NCBI RefSeq assembly: GCF_035582795.1
Contig: NC_134371.1
Coordinates: forward strand, 52,029,001 to 52,093,000
Source of the DNA: Mycteria americana
Lineage: Eukaryota > Chordata > Aves > Ciconiiformes > Ciconiidae
Length of the DNA: 64,000 nucleotides
Direction: 5' to 3'
The position numbers were made by a program, and so were the translations under genes. The notes under the pieces are model-generated. The model had not been told where the DNA came from. It made no database searches and saw nothing but the letters and a program-made list of their open reading frames with translations. Shown here one piece after another: positions 1-12,235 of the stretch (its first letter is position 1; each line of letters opens with the position of its first letter).

Positions 1-3000
1 AGCTTGGGTACAGAAGAAGGGGAAAGGGCTTCACCGGAAGGCAATCAACTTTCAGAGCCACAGTAAGACTGAGAGAGGTGGGAAAATCTCAGTCTCAGCA
101 TAGACATGGAACAAAGGGAGATGAAAGGGCTAGGGTGAAGAAGGGGCCAGATCTGGCTGTGAGGCAGAACTTGCACTAAAAGATAGTTCGATGCCTTAAA
201 AAGCAGAAAGAACATTTAGTCTTCTTGCTCCATTAACATACACTTTTGGCTAAAATTTAACCGTTCTGCACATTTTCTTACAGTTTGTGTTGACACTAGG
301 TTTAAACAATGCCTCTGGCTTATTTTGAAATTATTTAATGAATGTACTTTGTCAGATGAACATCATTTCCTAATTATACAGAAAAGTATTAAATGATGAG
401 CTATTTTAAAGAGTGGATACAATCTTTACTTTCCTAAGGGACAAACCAAAAACAGGCTGATGCCATACGCTGCTATATAATGTGTATGATGTTGCGGGGG
501 GGGGGGGTGGGGTGGGGGGGACAGGGACAGAAATTTTCCTTGTCTTGACAAAGCCAGATCTATAGCTAGGCATCTTAGACAAACATGAAGAGATATTACC
601 ATCACCAGGTAAGGCTGATATGCCACTGTTTCATCACCCAGAAGGGAATGACTATTTCCAAGGATAATTAAGGGCCTAATCCTGCACCATGAATGGTGAT
701 GAGCACTTTTGACTCTCATTGGCTTTAAAGGGAGATGAGAGGAATCAGTGGGTCACAGGATCAGGCTCTAAAATGAGAGAGGGATTTGAAGGAGTCATCC
801 ACACAATTTCATACACTAGGAGGAGGAGAAAGACAGTTTGATCTGAGCGTCACTTCTATGCTCTGGGAGTTTCACAGCACCTCCACTGCACAGCACTGTA
901 ATTTTGTAGGTCCAATAGGCATTTGCCAGCATTAGCTGCTCTGAAATAAGAGAAAAGGTAAAGGATTCACACAGAAAGCTGAGTGTTAAGCTGATCAAAG
1001 TTAGAGTTACAGGGATTTATATGCACCTTTCTAGCTAAGAAACACTGTCTGCTTCTTTATACTAATCTCAGCGGGCCAAATTTATCCTGATGTAACTCAA
1101 AGCATATCAGAAGAATTACTGCAGAGATAAAGTGGACCCAGTCTCCCTCTGATGTTATTTATAATCTGTATGTTTTGCTCTATAATCGCATATATAGTTA
1201 GAGGGTTGCTTGACTGCAGTCACTTACAAGGGTGCAAAACTCTATTGACTTCAGCAAAGTTAATTCTGAGTTTGATGAAGGAGATTCACATCAAAGCAGT
1301 AACAAGGGCTATTCCTAAAAATCATTCCTATATATTCACTGATGTTCGTAACTTGGCATTAAGAGCTGTATTAATACTCACATTAGGCTGTGCATTCTCC
1401 TTCAAATCTGAAGCCTGACACCCTTTCTCTAACAGCTAAGTGCCCTATATGCATCTGTTGTGAAACAACTTAGTCCTGCAGTGTGTACTGTGAACAGTCT
1501 GCTTCTGTGAAAGTGCTTAGCATGTATGTTTGGAATCCAAGGTTGGCTTTCAAATTCAAGGTTGGCATTTTCAGAAGCATTTAAGAGACTTAAGCATGTA
1601 AGTCCTACTGAAAGTCAATGAGACTTGTCTTCCTAAATCAGTTAGGTCTTCTGAATGTTAGATCCTATTGCGTTTCAGTGAGAGTTGGCTGCCTCCCAGC
1701 TAAGGCTTTAAAAAATCCAGCCAACAAAATAACACTGCCACAAAATTAACACAAACAATAGACACACACAGTGTAAATGGAGTCTTTCCATGATCAGCCT
1801 ACTTAGAAAATGGTAAGATCTCTAAAAAGTGACTCCTCTCTATCCAGGACTCTCTCTAGATTTTGTATGAGGAAAGGGACACTCTAGTTAATGCACAGAT
1901 GCCCCATGTGACAGCCCAGATAAGACCCACTTTATTGGCCGCTGTGTTGGCCAACTTCCACTCAGAAAGGAATGCGACTTTCTTTGCTGCCGTTATCCAG
2001 AGAGGCATTATGTCCAAACTTGTCCGTCACCTTCTGTGATGATTTGGTATGAAGATTTTTTTCTTCATTCTGAGAAAGAAAGGAAGTATGTTCATCTTCT
2101 GTCATTATTTTGAGCAGCATGAATTGAAGAGTAAACCTAAGTACCTTGCAGGAAGCTACAGATAAGACCAGAAGATGCTGCTATGCCATCCAAGTCTCTG
2201 TAGGCATATTTGATGTGGTGTTTACGTAATAGCAGTTGCAGGAAACAGAAGCTGAAGAACAGTTTTGGGTTGGTTTTTTTTTTTTCTTAAATGGAAAATG
2301 TATTCCCTTTCTTTCATTTCCTTTAGTTGCTGCCACACAACATATTCATCTGCAGCCATCAAAGAAATTATGCATGGAGCGGTAGCTCACCCAATCCCCT
2401 GTGGCTTCAGCCAACACTTTAGAAGCTGGGATCCGAAACGCAGTCCCAGACCATGGATGTCCTACTTTTTCCATACAGCGCTCCCTCCTCAGACAAGTTA
2501 AAAATGCAACTTTGTATGAACTGACAACCAACAGCACTGAAAGGAGCCAAAGTTTGCATGATTCATCGCAGTCACCACAGCTACAAAACTTACAGGAACC
2601 AAAAAAGCCACAGTGGGATTGACAGCCTCAGCCCATGGCTGGAGGAAGCAATTCTGGAAACACAAATTTAACCTGATTTCTTGTGACACAGTCAATTGTG
2701 GAATAAGTGCTATAACAGACACATACTGCAACAAGAACAAAAATCACACCAGTTGCTTTTATGTTATTATACTTCTGGGTGCTCTCACAAAAACTTTCCC
2801 CAGAAAAATCAATAAAGCAGATTGTGCCCAGCAGTCACCCATTACAGAATTAAATCCATATGCCAACACAAAACAATGAAGAAAACAAAACTAACAAGGG
2901 ATCCATTTGGCTTTGTTTGACTTTGCCTGCCAGAGAATGAGAATGCAAGGCTGGGTGCAATTTAATGCAAACTTTGGCCTATCCTGGTCATGCATATGAC

Positions 3001-5823
3001 TGACCCTCAGGGCAAGACCATCAATTTTCTATTAAAGATCAGAGAGTTGACATATCAAAGTCAACATCTAGCTGAATAACTGCAGTAACTTGATAATAAT
3101 TCTTTTGTGGATTTCAGAGTGGCTTTTCGGTAAAGTATCAGAAAGGTAGCAGTTTTCAATCCTGACCCAACAAGATCTGAATATGAAATAAAGGATTTGA
3201 GCTTGATCTCCCCATGATGTGAGGATGAATGTTATGGTAAATGTTAACTTAGTGCTCTGAATAGCTCAGTAATAGATGGGTTTAGGCGGTAATAGGTTTA
3301 AAATGTCAACTTATTGAATAATAATTTCATGTTGTACAAATACTACGTGTAAGAAGGGATTTGTTTTGCAAATTTTGAAATAAATGAATGGATTTGTGAT
3401 GTCCTTCACTGTTCTGGTCAGAATGTTATACAAGAACAGAAATTAGTTTTGCTTCAATAATATCCCTCATTGTTTCCCTGCATTATTCTGAGTATGTGTC
3501 CTAACTCACAAGTCTTGCTTACTCCTTACCCTTAAGTAGCTTGATGTATGTTTTGGCCCCCATGACAAGAATAATAATTATTCATTGTGCAAACAAATAA
3601 GATAGAAAAAAGAAACCTTAACAGATTTTTCTTAAAATTCTGCCACCCAAACTAAGAAGGACAGTGTTAAAACATCATTCCATCACTTACATCCAAACAA
3701 CTCCTACTGCACTCTTACTGAGGCAAGATCCAACACAACCATCAAATTCTGAAGCAATGACAATCCAACGTTGCCTGACTGCTAACACGTGGATGGAAGC
3801 ATTCAAGCTGCTCCCTTTTTCACATCATGCTATTTCAGCCATTGCCTCCTGTCTGGGCACTGATGTTAAGCAACCTGTAGAGTATTGCTAGCACACTCAG
3901 GAAGATGATGCCAAGCAATTGACCATATGGCATTCTGGAACATAAAGGCATTCTGGGGGCCTTTTTATTTTTTAATTATGTTTTTCTTTACTTATTCTCA
4001 GCTTGCTTCCATCCAAATCTTGCACTGAACTGCCACCTATTTACACTTTCACACTTACGTAAGTGATTCTCATTTTAGCTTACAGAAGTTTTAATCCACT
4101 ACACTCAAATTGATACCAAATGACCTGTGGTTGATTCCTAGCAGTTTCGTTTTTCTGACTGACCCTGAAACCATTAGTTCATCTTTAATTTATTAATCAA
4201 GAACTAAAGGTATAAACTGAGCCAAAACTCTTCAGAAACTCATTCTTTATTAATTGGGAAGAGATGGGATAACGAGGAGGGTTAGCTAAGCTTAGTTATT
4301 CCTTCTACTTCCTCTTGATGAGTGCCAATAGCTGCGTGGCTCATTCCCCAGTAAGAACCCATGCAGCTCCAAGCCCTATCTTCCAAGACCTGCTGGAGGA
4401 CGGGTGGTCGCACCTGCTGTACTCAATTATTCCATGGCCTATTTTGCACAAATAGCATCATGCATTCAGATTTATTTAAATCTCCCAAAGAGGCACAGGA
4501 CTTTTACATCACTGGGCAAATAACCCTGTCCCAGTTTCAGATAGTGAACCGGACTTCAGACTGTCGGGTGATTAGGGCACACCTCAGCTAGGCATGATAC
4601 TGTTCTTTGCTTCTTGACCCCAAATTGTTGAGTAACATGGCCACAAGGTTAAGTAAGCTTTATGGTTTAGCCCAGAATAAGCTGTAGGTGCGCACAAAGC
4701 GATTCTATCTAAATTGTCCCATGCTGAAAGAACCAAGAGCCTAAATTTCTGAGGAGACGTGCCCCAACCACTCCTCTGTGGAAGCGGTAGCTTGAAAGGC
4801 AGACCCTGCTGGGAGACGTAAAGGTTAGGAGCATCCAGCCATTTCTATGGGAACTGGCTGAGATACCATAAAAGAAAAAGCGATTTCTGTACAAGATCAG
4901 GCACAAAGAGGAGAGGAGAGGGTGGGCCGTGGAAAGCAGTTCTTCACTCTCATACAAATATCTTAGAGAACAATATAGGGATTACAGGAAATCATAAGCC
5001 AAGTAAACTGCTTTTTGGATAAGTATTTTCCGCTTACAAGGCTGCCCCAAGGCAAAAGTTGCTCTTTAAACAGAATTTGATTTTAAGGGCAAATTTACAA
5101 TTATAATTAGCTGCAACGAGCAGCCAAACCCAGAGGGAGGGCTGCGTTCAGGTCCTAAGTACAGTTCCTCATGGTCTGGCAGCATGTTCAAGAGCCGCGT
5201 CTTGTCACCTGCCCCCAAGTAACACCCTCCAGACAGCTTGTGGGTTGTGCTGACAGGGGGACTCCTGTGCTCCTAGAAAGAAAACAGAATGGAGCTGGGG
5301 ACACTGGTTGGAAACAAGTACATAAATAAATAAAGCATTTTAAAGCTGATCACAGAGGTGACTAAGCTCTCAAAGAAACTAGCAGCACAGAGTAACTTGA
5401 AACCCCCAAGCTGGACTGAACCCCCAACTCTTGCTTCAGCTTTGCCTGAAGTCTCCTTAAGTCACTTCATACCTATAACACTTCAAACTAGGGAAAAGAA
5501 GGGACAGCCCCCCCCCCCGCAACCAAAACCCCAAACAACAAAATACAATAAAGCAGCCCTGAAAAACTCACAGAGGGGTCAATTCTGAGAAGACAACACA
5601 GTTTTAGCCCAAGATGTGCCAAGCTATACCTTAAATTATGACCTTGCAGAGAGCAACAAGATGATACAGAAGCCCAATAAGTATCTTCAGCATGAACTAG
5701 AGTGGAAAGAAGCTTGAATAATTAGTGCCACTGGCACTAGGAACTTCAGCACCAGAAGAACTCAAGGGAGACAGTCATTCCAGCGAGCAGGATTTTTGCT
5801 TGGTTATTACTCTGGTATTACCC
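1..5823. other. Non-coding, no gene recognised
   Basis: Only short chance frames. Apart from the G-rich tract at 496-520 and a C tract followed by A/C-rich text at about 5508-5545, it looks unique, with no RNA gene or repeat I can support. Confidence 0.7.
496..520 (+). repeat. G-rich tract, G-quadruplex-capable
   Basis: Runs of 12, 4 and 7 G separated by single T. No gene nearby. Confidence 0.85.
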
Positions 5824-6396
5824 TGTGCTGGTTTTGGCTGGGATAGAGTTAATTTTCTTCATAGTAGCTAGTATGGGGCTGTGTTTTGGATTTGTGCTGG
5901 AAACAGCGTTGATAACACAGGGATGTTTTCGTTCCTGCTCAGCAGTGCTTACACACAGTCAAGGCCTTTCTGCTTCTCACCCCACCCCACCAGCGAGCAG
6001 GCTGGGGTGCACAAGAAGCTGGGAGGGGACACGGCTGGGACAGCTGAGCCCAGCTGACCAAAGGGCTGTTCCATACCATAGGACATCATGCTCAGCACAT
6101 AAAGCTGGGGAAGAAGAAGGAAGGGGGGACATTCGGAGTGATGGCGTTTGTCTTCCCAAGTCACCGTTAGGCATGATGGAGCCCTGCTTTCCTGGAGATG
6201 GCTGCCCATGGGAAGGAGTGAGTGAATTGCTGCTTTTGCTTTGCTTGTGTGGCTTTTGCTTTACCTATTAAACTGTCTTTATCTCAACTCAAGAGTTTTC
6301 TCACTTCTACTCTTCCGATTCTCTTCCCCATCCCACAGGGGGAGTGAGCGAGCGGCTGTGTGGTGCTTAGCTGCCAGCTGGGGTTAAACCATTACA
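5824..6396 (+). mobile_element. Solo LTR of an avian endogenous retrovirus
   Basis: The 573-bp element begins TGTGCTGGTTTTGG and ends TTAAACCATTACA, so it has the TG...CA ends of retroviral LTRs. It is flanked by TACCC (5819-5823) and TACTC (6397-6401), a five-base near-match consistent with a target-site duplication one mutation old. Inside are a TATA-like ACATAAAG at about 6097 and a downstream ATTAAA at 6267-6272, as expected for promoter and polyadenylation signals in plus orientation. I recognise this text as a family abundant in many bird genomes, especially passerines; I do not assign a database name. No gag, pol or env sequence lies beside it, so it is a recombined solo LTR. Confidence 0.85.
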
Positions 6397-9169
6397 TACT
6401 CCTTCCCAAAATATCGCGGCTTGTTTCTGTTTCTTGGTTACATTAAATGCTAAAATCTAAGACACTAAAAACAGAGCCTCCTTCCTGTAAGCTATACATT
6501 GGAGCCTTACTCAGGACTGTGCAAGCTAACATGGTAAACTGAACAGTTTGATCCCATCCCATAAGCGGGCTGACAGCTTAGAGAGTTCAAATGGCAAGCA
6601 CATAGTGAAGTTCCACCCCCACAACAGTTTGCATCACACAAACAGTATGTTATATTTAGGTTAGGAGACATTATATCTGAATCCAGTGACCATAACAGCC
6701 AAAAACTCTAATGGTGTACAGTAAACAGGAATGCCAAACAAGCAAGTCAAAATTCTCTGTGCTAGTAGTGCTGAGGACCCTGCTCATCCCTGGCTTCCCA
6801 CTGACTTCATTATCTGTTACAAGCACAAGTGAGCTTAAATTTTATCCAAAATGATTGTAAATATAGTAGAAGTTCAAAAGTAGACCATTTAAAAAAAAAA
6901 AAAAGGAAAATTCAGCTTTCTTTAAGAATACAGGAACAAAAAAGACCTTTCTGAAAACCTATGCCTCCCTAATTTGATCAGAAACTGTGCGAGTTACAAC
7001 CTTCACTGGAGTTTCCAGTTGGAAATACAGAAGTATTAATAAAATCTCTCCTAACAGCACCATCAGTGAAACCTTTCTCTCCAGACCCGCTGCCTGCTCT
7101 AACAGAGCAGTTTGGCCAGGGATCATAAATTGGCTTCCTGAAGCCATCACCATCCTCCATGTAAAAACGTAACTTGTAAGAGCACACAGCTACCCTCAGG
7201 TAACTGGCCTGCAGGTAATGCAGTTACTGCCTGCTTATTCGGATGAACGCTTCCTCCCCCTCACTCCACAAAAGAAAATCCAAAGGTTCAGATCTTCCAC
7301 AAAAAGAGAGCTAAGCTGGTGGTGGAAATAAAGTAAAAGTTTATCCTTCTTTCCTTAAACATATGAAAGTCAAGCTTCTAGACAGATACTATCACTGAAG
7401 AGTCAGGCTAGTGAAATACTATGCCACAAGAAGCTGAATAGCTTAACTTGGAGCAGCTGGTGGGTGAACCTTGGGGCAGGGGTGGTAAACAAACATGACT
7501 GATACTTTCTGGAGTGGTCACATTAACCTCTGAAAAACCATAACAGGCTTCACATTTGAAAAGAACCCATGCTCTAGCCAGTGCTTTCTGAGAGCCCAAG
7601 CAAAGGGCAAAAACATAGTTAGCTCAAGTAAAAAGACTAAATGATCTGAAGCTTTCTCTATCAGGATGGAAGCAGGCATGAAGCAGGTATCTGGGTGCTA
7701 ATGGTACATCCCACGTGCTTTGCAGGAATACTTTCCCTGAAGTCAATGACTGCTCTTGGAACCAACGCTAGAGTTCGCACTGCCTACAGAGGAGGTGATC
7801 TTAAGGCACGATGTAGTGTCCTTACCCACAGATCAATACTGCTCAAATAATTATCAGCCAAACTTCGGAAAACCTATCCCTCCACTGACAAGCGCATCTG
7901 GATGGTGGGATCTGCCTTGGAATAGAATCTTTTATATGACAGTTCAGCTACTGTACAAAAAATATAGACCTTAGAAGGAGGAGGGAAATCAAATTCACAT
8001 CAGTATCAAGTCACAGCATTAGCTCACCTATAGAATAGTTTTGGTTTTTCTCCCAGGGTTTTGGTTTTATTTTTTCATGTTAGAATGTGATTTTTCTTGT
8101 TAGCAAACACTTAATTTTCCGAAGACTAAAAAGGACACCCGCCATGTTAGAAAAGACTCAAAACAAAAACCTTTCAAAAAGCAGAGAAAACACTATGTAA
8201 GACAGCCAGCCCCAGCAGATCCGTGATGCAGACAATATTCCCTGAGAATGTAGAATTTAGGCTATGATATCTTCCCTGGCTGTGTCCTCCAACCTCCACA
8301 AACACATCTGTTTTGTAACAGAGCAGCCTGTCACTTGAAGGTTAGTTACCAGTATCCAAAGGCCTCCCTGTATTGTTTGTATTACATATGCAAGTCTCAT
8401 CCTTTGGCAGAATCTAACCTTTATTTTTTCCACTCTTGAAAATAAAGCTTATGTCAAGGGGGCAAAGCCTGCGGCGTCATCTTCCTCCTCTCTGCCTACC
8501 ATATGCACAGCCTAGGGCAGCACTGGAAAGAGTCAAGGATTTGCCCTTACAATGAGAAGCACCGTAACAGCTCTAAGGCTAGCCCCAAGGATGCACATGT
8601 GTTGTCACGAGTGCAAGTTTGGGCACATCTGCCTGGGCTCTAGGTCAGTGAAGCTACAAGGCTAGCATTTAGCCCGTTTCTTTGAACAATCCATAGACAT
8701 TAAACAGCATCCTTGATGGTATATGAAAAGCAGGTGTTTTTCATGCCAAGTAATGCAGAATTTATAGACAAATGCTACACAGCTACCAAAAGAGCATTCA
8801 AGATACAGAGGAACATAAATTGCACAGCTGAAATCATCATGCTGTATTTTTAGCTGCAAACTTGTTAAACCCACATTCATTTGTCTCCACCAAAATATTT
8901 CAATCTTTCTTAAATGAGGTTCAGTCCTACACAAATATTAAATGGATGTGTGTTTTTAAAGCACTGAAACTGATTTGCATTTCAGCACATTGATATATCT
9001 ATAGGACAACTTAATAAAAAGGCTCAGCTCTTCCAGATTATTTGGTCTCTGTGTTGGTTTTGCTGGTGCGTACAAAGTTATCTTAAAAAATGAAGGCAAA
9101 CCAGGGATCCATAGGTAATCTAAGAAGCACAACATTCATGCTTGTTTATATCAGTATTTTCAGCTAGTA
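6397..9169. other. Non-coding, no gene recognised
   Basis: Unique-looking intergenic sequence with a short A tract at about 6890-6904. Frames of 60-90 codons are within chance expectation and show no family resemblance. Confidence 0.7.
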
Positions 9170-10760
9170 CATATACATGATTTATTTGCAAACAAATTAA
9201 TTAATGTTTCAGCAGCTGTTTGCAGCCAGTCTGTGATCTAGTTTAAACAGAGATGACACTTTTTTTATTCCACAGGGGCAATTTCAAGTACTCATAGATT
9301 ATATTCTTACTATCAGTCCAAATGATAAAAGAGTAGTGAATCCTGAAACAGCATAGCTGACTTTATAAGATCAGTGTGCTTCCACATATCCAGTTATTCC
9401 CTAATGCCATCTTTCCTGTGTTATCTTTTAATTAAGGCTGCATAATGCCAGTTTATAAACAAATCTCTAAGTAAGATCAAAAACTGACATATATTAAATG
9501 CTTTTCATTCTCTAGTTTGTGGTCTCCTGGGGGTGTTATTCTAAAATGTACATCTCTCTATGAAATGACTTTTTTATCGCATTGTGTATAATGAAAAGAA
9601 ATGTTTGAATATTGTTCTGTAACCTGACAATGAACAAACAAATGAAAGAACAAATGCTGGGTAGCGTAAAAGATAAGCATAGTATACAGTAGGTAGATCA
9701 CTGCAGAAAACATTACTATACTTTGTGATTTTATTTCTCTTGTTTAAAAAAAAAAAAAAAAAAAAAAAGACTACAAGATAAAATCCCCAAAGCCTCGCTA
9801 GGCTAAATTTCCTCCTTCTTCTTTGAACAGACTACACAGATTTTGTTGACTAATTGAGATCAATCCCAGTTGTAAATCGCCTTGCTATCCTACAGCTTTA
9901 ATTAAGCTACCAGAGGGAGTTGTTTATCAATTAACACTTGTTACAAATTATTAGTAATTATATGGACTTTGCGTATATACTTCAGCCAGTAAAGACTAAG
10001 CCATACTTCCCTGTGACAGAAATTAATTCAGATATAGTGTGTAATATTTTTCTTACAAAAAACCCAATCAGCGCACAAAAAAAAGGAAATTAGATTGGTG
10101 TAGGAAGACCTAAAGTAATCCATGGTATTACTTTTAAGTAAATGTAACAAATTTTAACGTATCTTGTGCATAAATGTAGGCAATTACACTAAGTGAATGA
10201 AGTTAGTCAAACTCTTTTTAAACAATAGTAGCGTGCATTTCCTTTGAGTAACAAACATCTTAAATAAGGAACATTAGGTAAAAGTTGATAATGTATTCAA
10301 ACATTAAAGCTACCTATTGCTCTGTGCACTACATTCTGTGATAATTTTAATTGGCTTAATTGAGATGCACAAGTCTGATTAATGTTTAATTCCTTTATAT
10401 TAAAAAAGAGAGAGTCAAGTAGTTCGACATTTCTTCAATTATGTTAGATCTTTCTAGACTTCAAAGGAATGTTACAGTAGACAGCCAGATACTGGATGAA
10501 CTGATTAAAGAATAAAGACTGCTCATTATAATCTAAGAGTACAAAATTGGTTTGTGTAGCCTTTGAAAGTTGAAATTAGGAGCTGTTGAGCTAAAACTCA
10601 AGCTACGGTAATTAACCCAATTTATAGCCATCTTCACTTACCTGGTTGACTAAGATTAGTCATTTGAAATGATCCACTAGATTCACTGGCTCATTTATAA
10701 TTCATTCTAGGACCAATGAGATGCAATTTCACCCTACTGAAACCTTCATTTATGAGACAA
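9170..10760. other. AT-rich block with clustered homeodomain cores; possible conserved non-coding element
   Basis: The block has no open frames of note and no recognisable repeats apart from a poly-A run (9746-9768). It contains many TAATTA/TTAATT cores: ATTAATTAAT at 9196-9205, TTAATTAA near 9428 and 9898, TAATTA near 9955, AATTAATT near 10021, TTAATTGG and TTAATTGAG near 10346-10364, and TAATTAAC near 10607. In vertebrates the DNA downstream of ZNF326 leads to the homeobox gene BARHL2 through a gene-poor region. Such deserts hold enhancers, but AT-rich DNA also yields these cores by chance. Low confidence without alignment. Confidence 0.25.
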
Positions 10761-12171
10761 AGATTTAGTGCATCTACTTAATTTGTTTTTAATTACTTAG
10801 GACAGAACCTTCCTCACTCACATCAATGAGTAGAGAGCTGTTCAAAATCCGGGGGGTTTTTTCCTTCATTTTTTTTGACTATGTAAGTAGTAAGAAGTAA
10901 AAGATTACTAAATCTTTTTGAATAACACAAGTGTTGCATTATAAAAATAAGTACCTTACAGTAAATTTTATCTCAGTACCACAGTTGCTCTAGGCTAATA
11001 CAGTTTACTCTCAAGCAGAAAGAGACAGTCTGTTCCTGTAGCCTGTGTGTGGATAAAGCAAAACTACTGGCCATGAAAAGGATAACTGAACTTCTACTGT
11101 AGTATTAGAGAAGGGGGCAGTGAAGTTTCTGCTAATACAGGCTAGTTTTAAAGGAGTTTTAAGGTTTGTCTCTACTGGCAATAAACACTGAATCATTCAG
11201 AAGATCTTTGTCTTTTGACCAGAATAACAACTTGAAAAGCAAAGGCACTGCACTTGACTGAAGAGAGATTCACCTAGGTCTCAATTATTTACTATCTGCA
11301 ATGCTTCATAAAGAGAAAGATAAGAAAATAATCTAACAAATTTTATAATAATGAACAGGCTTATGACTAGAACTACACTGCTAAATTACTCACAGAAAGT
11401 AGAATATGAGCACTAAAAAAAGGAGTCAGAAAAGCAAACAGGTAGCCTCTTTTGCCAAATTAAATTAACTGTGTTACACAGTGTATTTGATAATCATGGT
11501 AATGATTTGATCAAGACTGTTCTACAGTTGGGCTTACATGGGAGCCCTACAGCCAGCAACAGGCATATGAGCTAAATGAAAACACTCCCCTAAGCAACCA
11601 ACTTAAAGGTCTGCAAAACCAAAAATGATAGTAAAGGAAAAGAAGCTCTTCAAATGGAAGCAGTACAGTGGCTAAAGGCATGCCGGAATGCAGTCAAACC
11701 TTTGAATACAATATTTTTTTACAATACCTGTTAAATGTAACTGAACATGAAAAGATACCAACACCTGATAGTTTCTCATCCGATGAAAACTCTCAGTTCT
11801 ATTGACATTAGTTGGAGCAAAGGTAATTTTCATATTCCTAGAAGATATACCCAGCTGTTTGTAGCACCTTACTAGTATTTTGTTACATTAGAGGTTTAAT
11901 TGTAGAGAATGCTGCCTTGTAATTACCTATCGACCACAGGCAAGAGGGATTTTGCTTCTTCCCCTCTTCCATATTAAAACAGAAGCTATTGCTCAGATAC
12001 CAAAGTGGCAACTTTCTGTAATACTGTAAGGCCCCGTTCTCTGGACTATCAGATTTATAGTTGATTAAGAAAAATTAAATGCAAACAATTACAGCATCAA
12101 ATCTGCAACCATCTATCCTGCCATTACAAATACTTGATTGAATTTGTACAGGAATGCAAGTGCCAGCTAAT
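10761..12171. other. Non-coding, no gene recognised
   Basis: AT-rich unique-looking sequence between the homeodomain-core-rich block and the CR1 fragment. Nothing else seen. Confidence 0.7.
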
Positions 12172-12235
12172 TAACGGTTGGACTTTATGATCTTAGAAGG
12201 GCCTTTTCCAAGCTAAACAATTCTATGATTCTAAT
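12172..12235 (+). mobile_element. CR1 LINE 3'-end fragment (degraded)
   Basis: The text GGTTGGACTTTATGATCTTAG followed by a CCTTTTCCAAGC-like block and TTCTATGATTCTAA matches the 3' end of avian CR1 retroposons, which typically reads GGTTGGACTTGATGATCT and ends in ATTCTATGATTCT. Several substitutions indicate an old copy. Only the last 60 or so bases are recognisable, typical of 5'-truncated CR1. Confidence 0.8.

Noticed and set aside
5825-6271. 148-codon frame on the plus strand
   Set aside because: It starts and ends inside the solo LTR, which is not coding in this family as far as I know.
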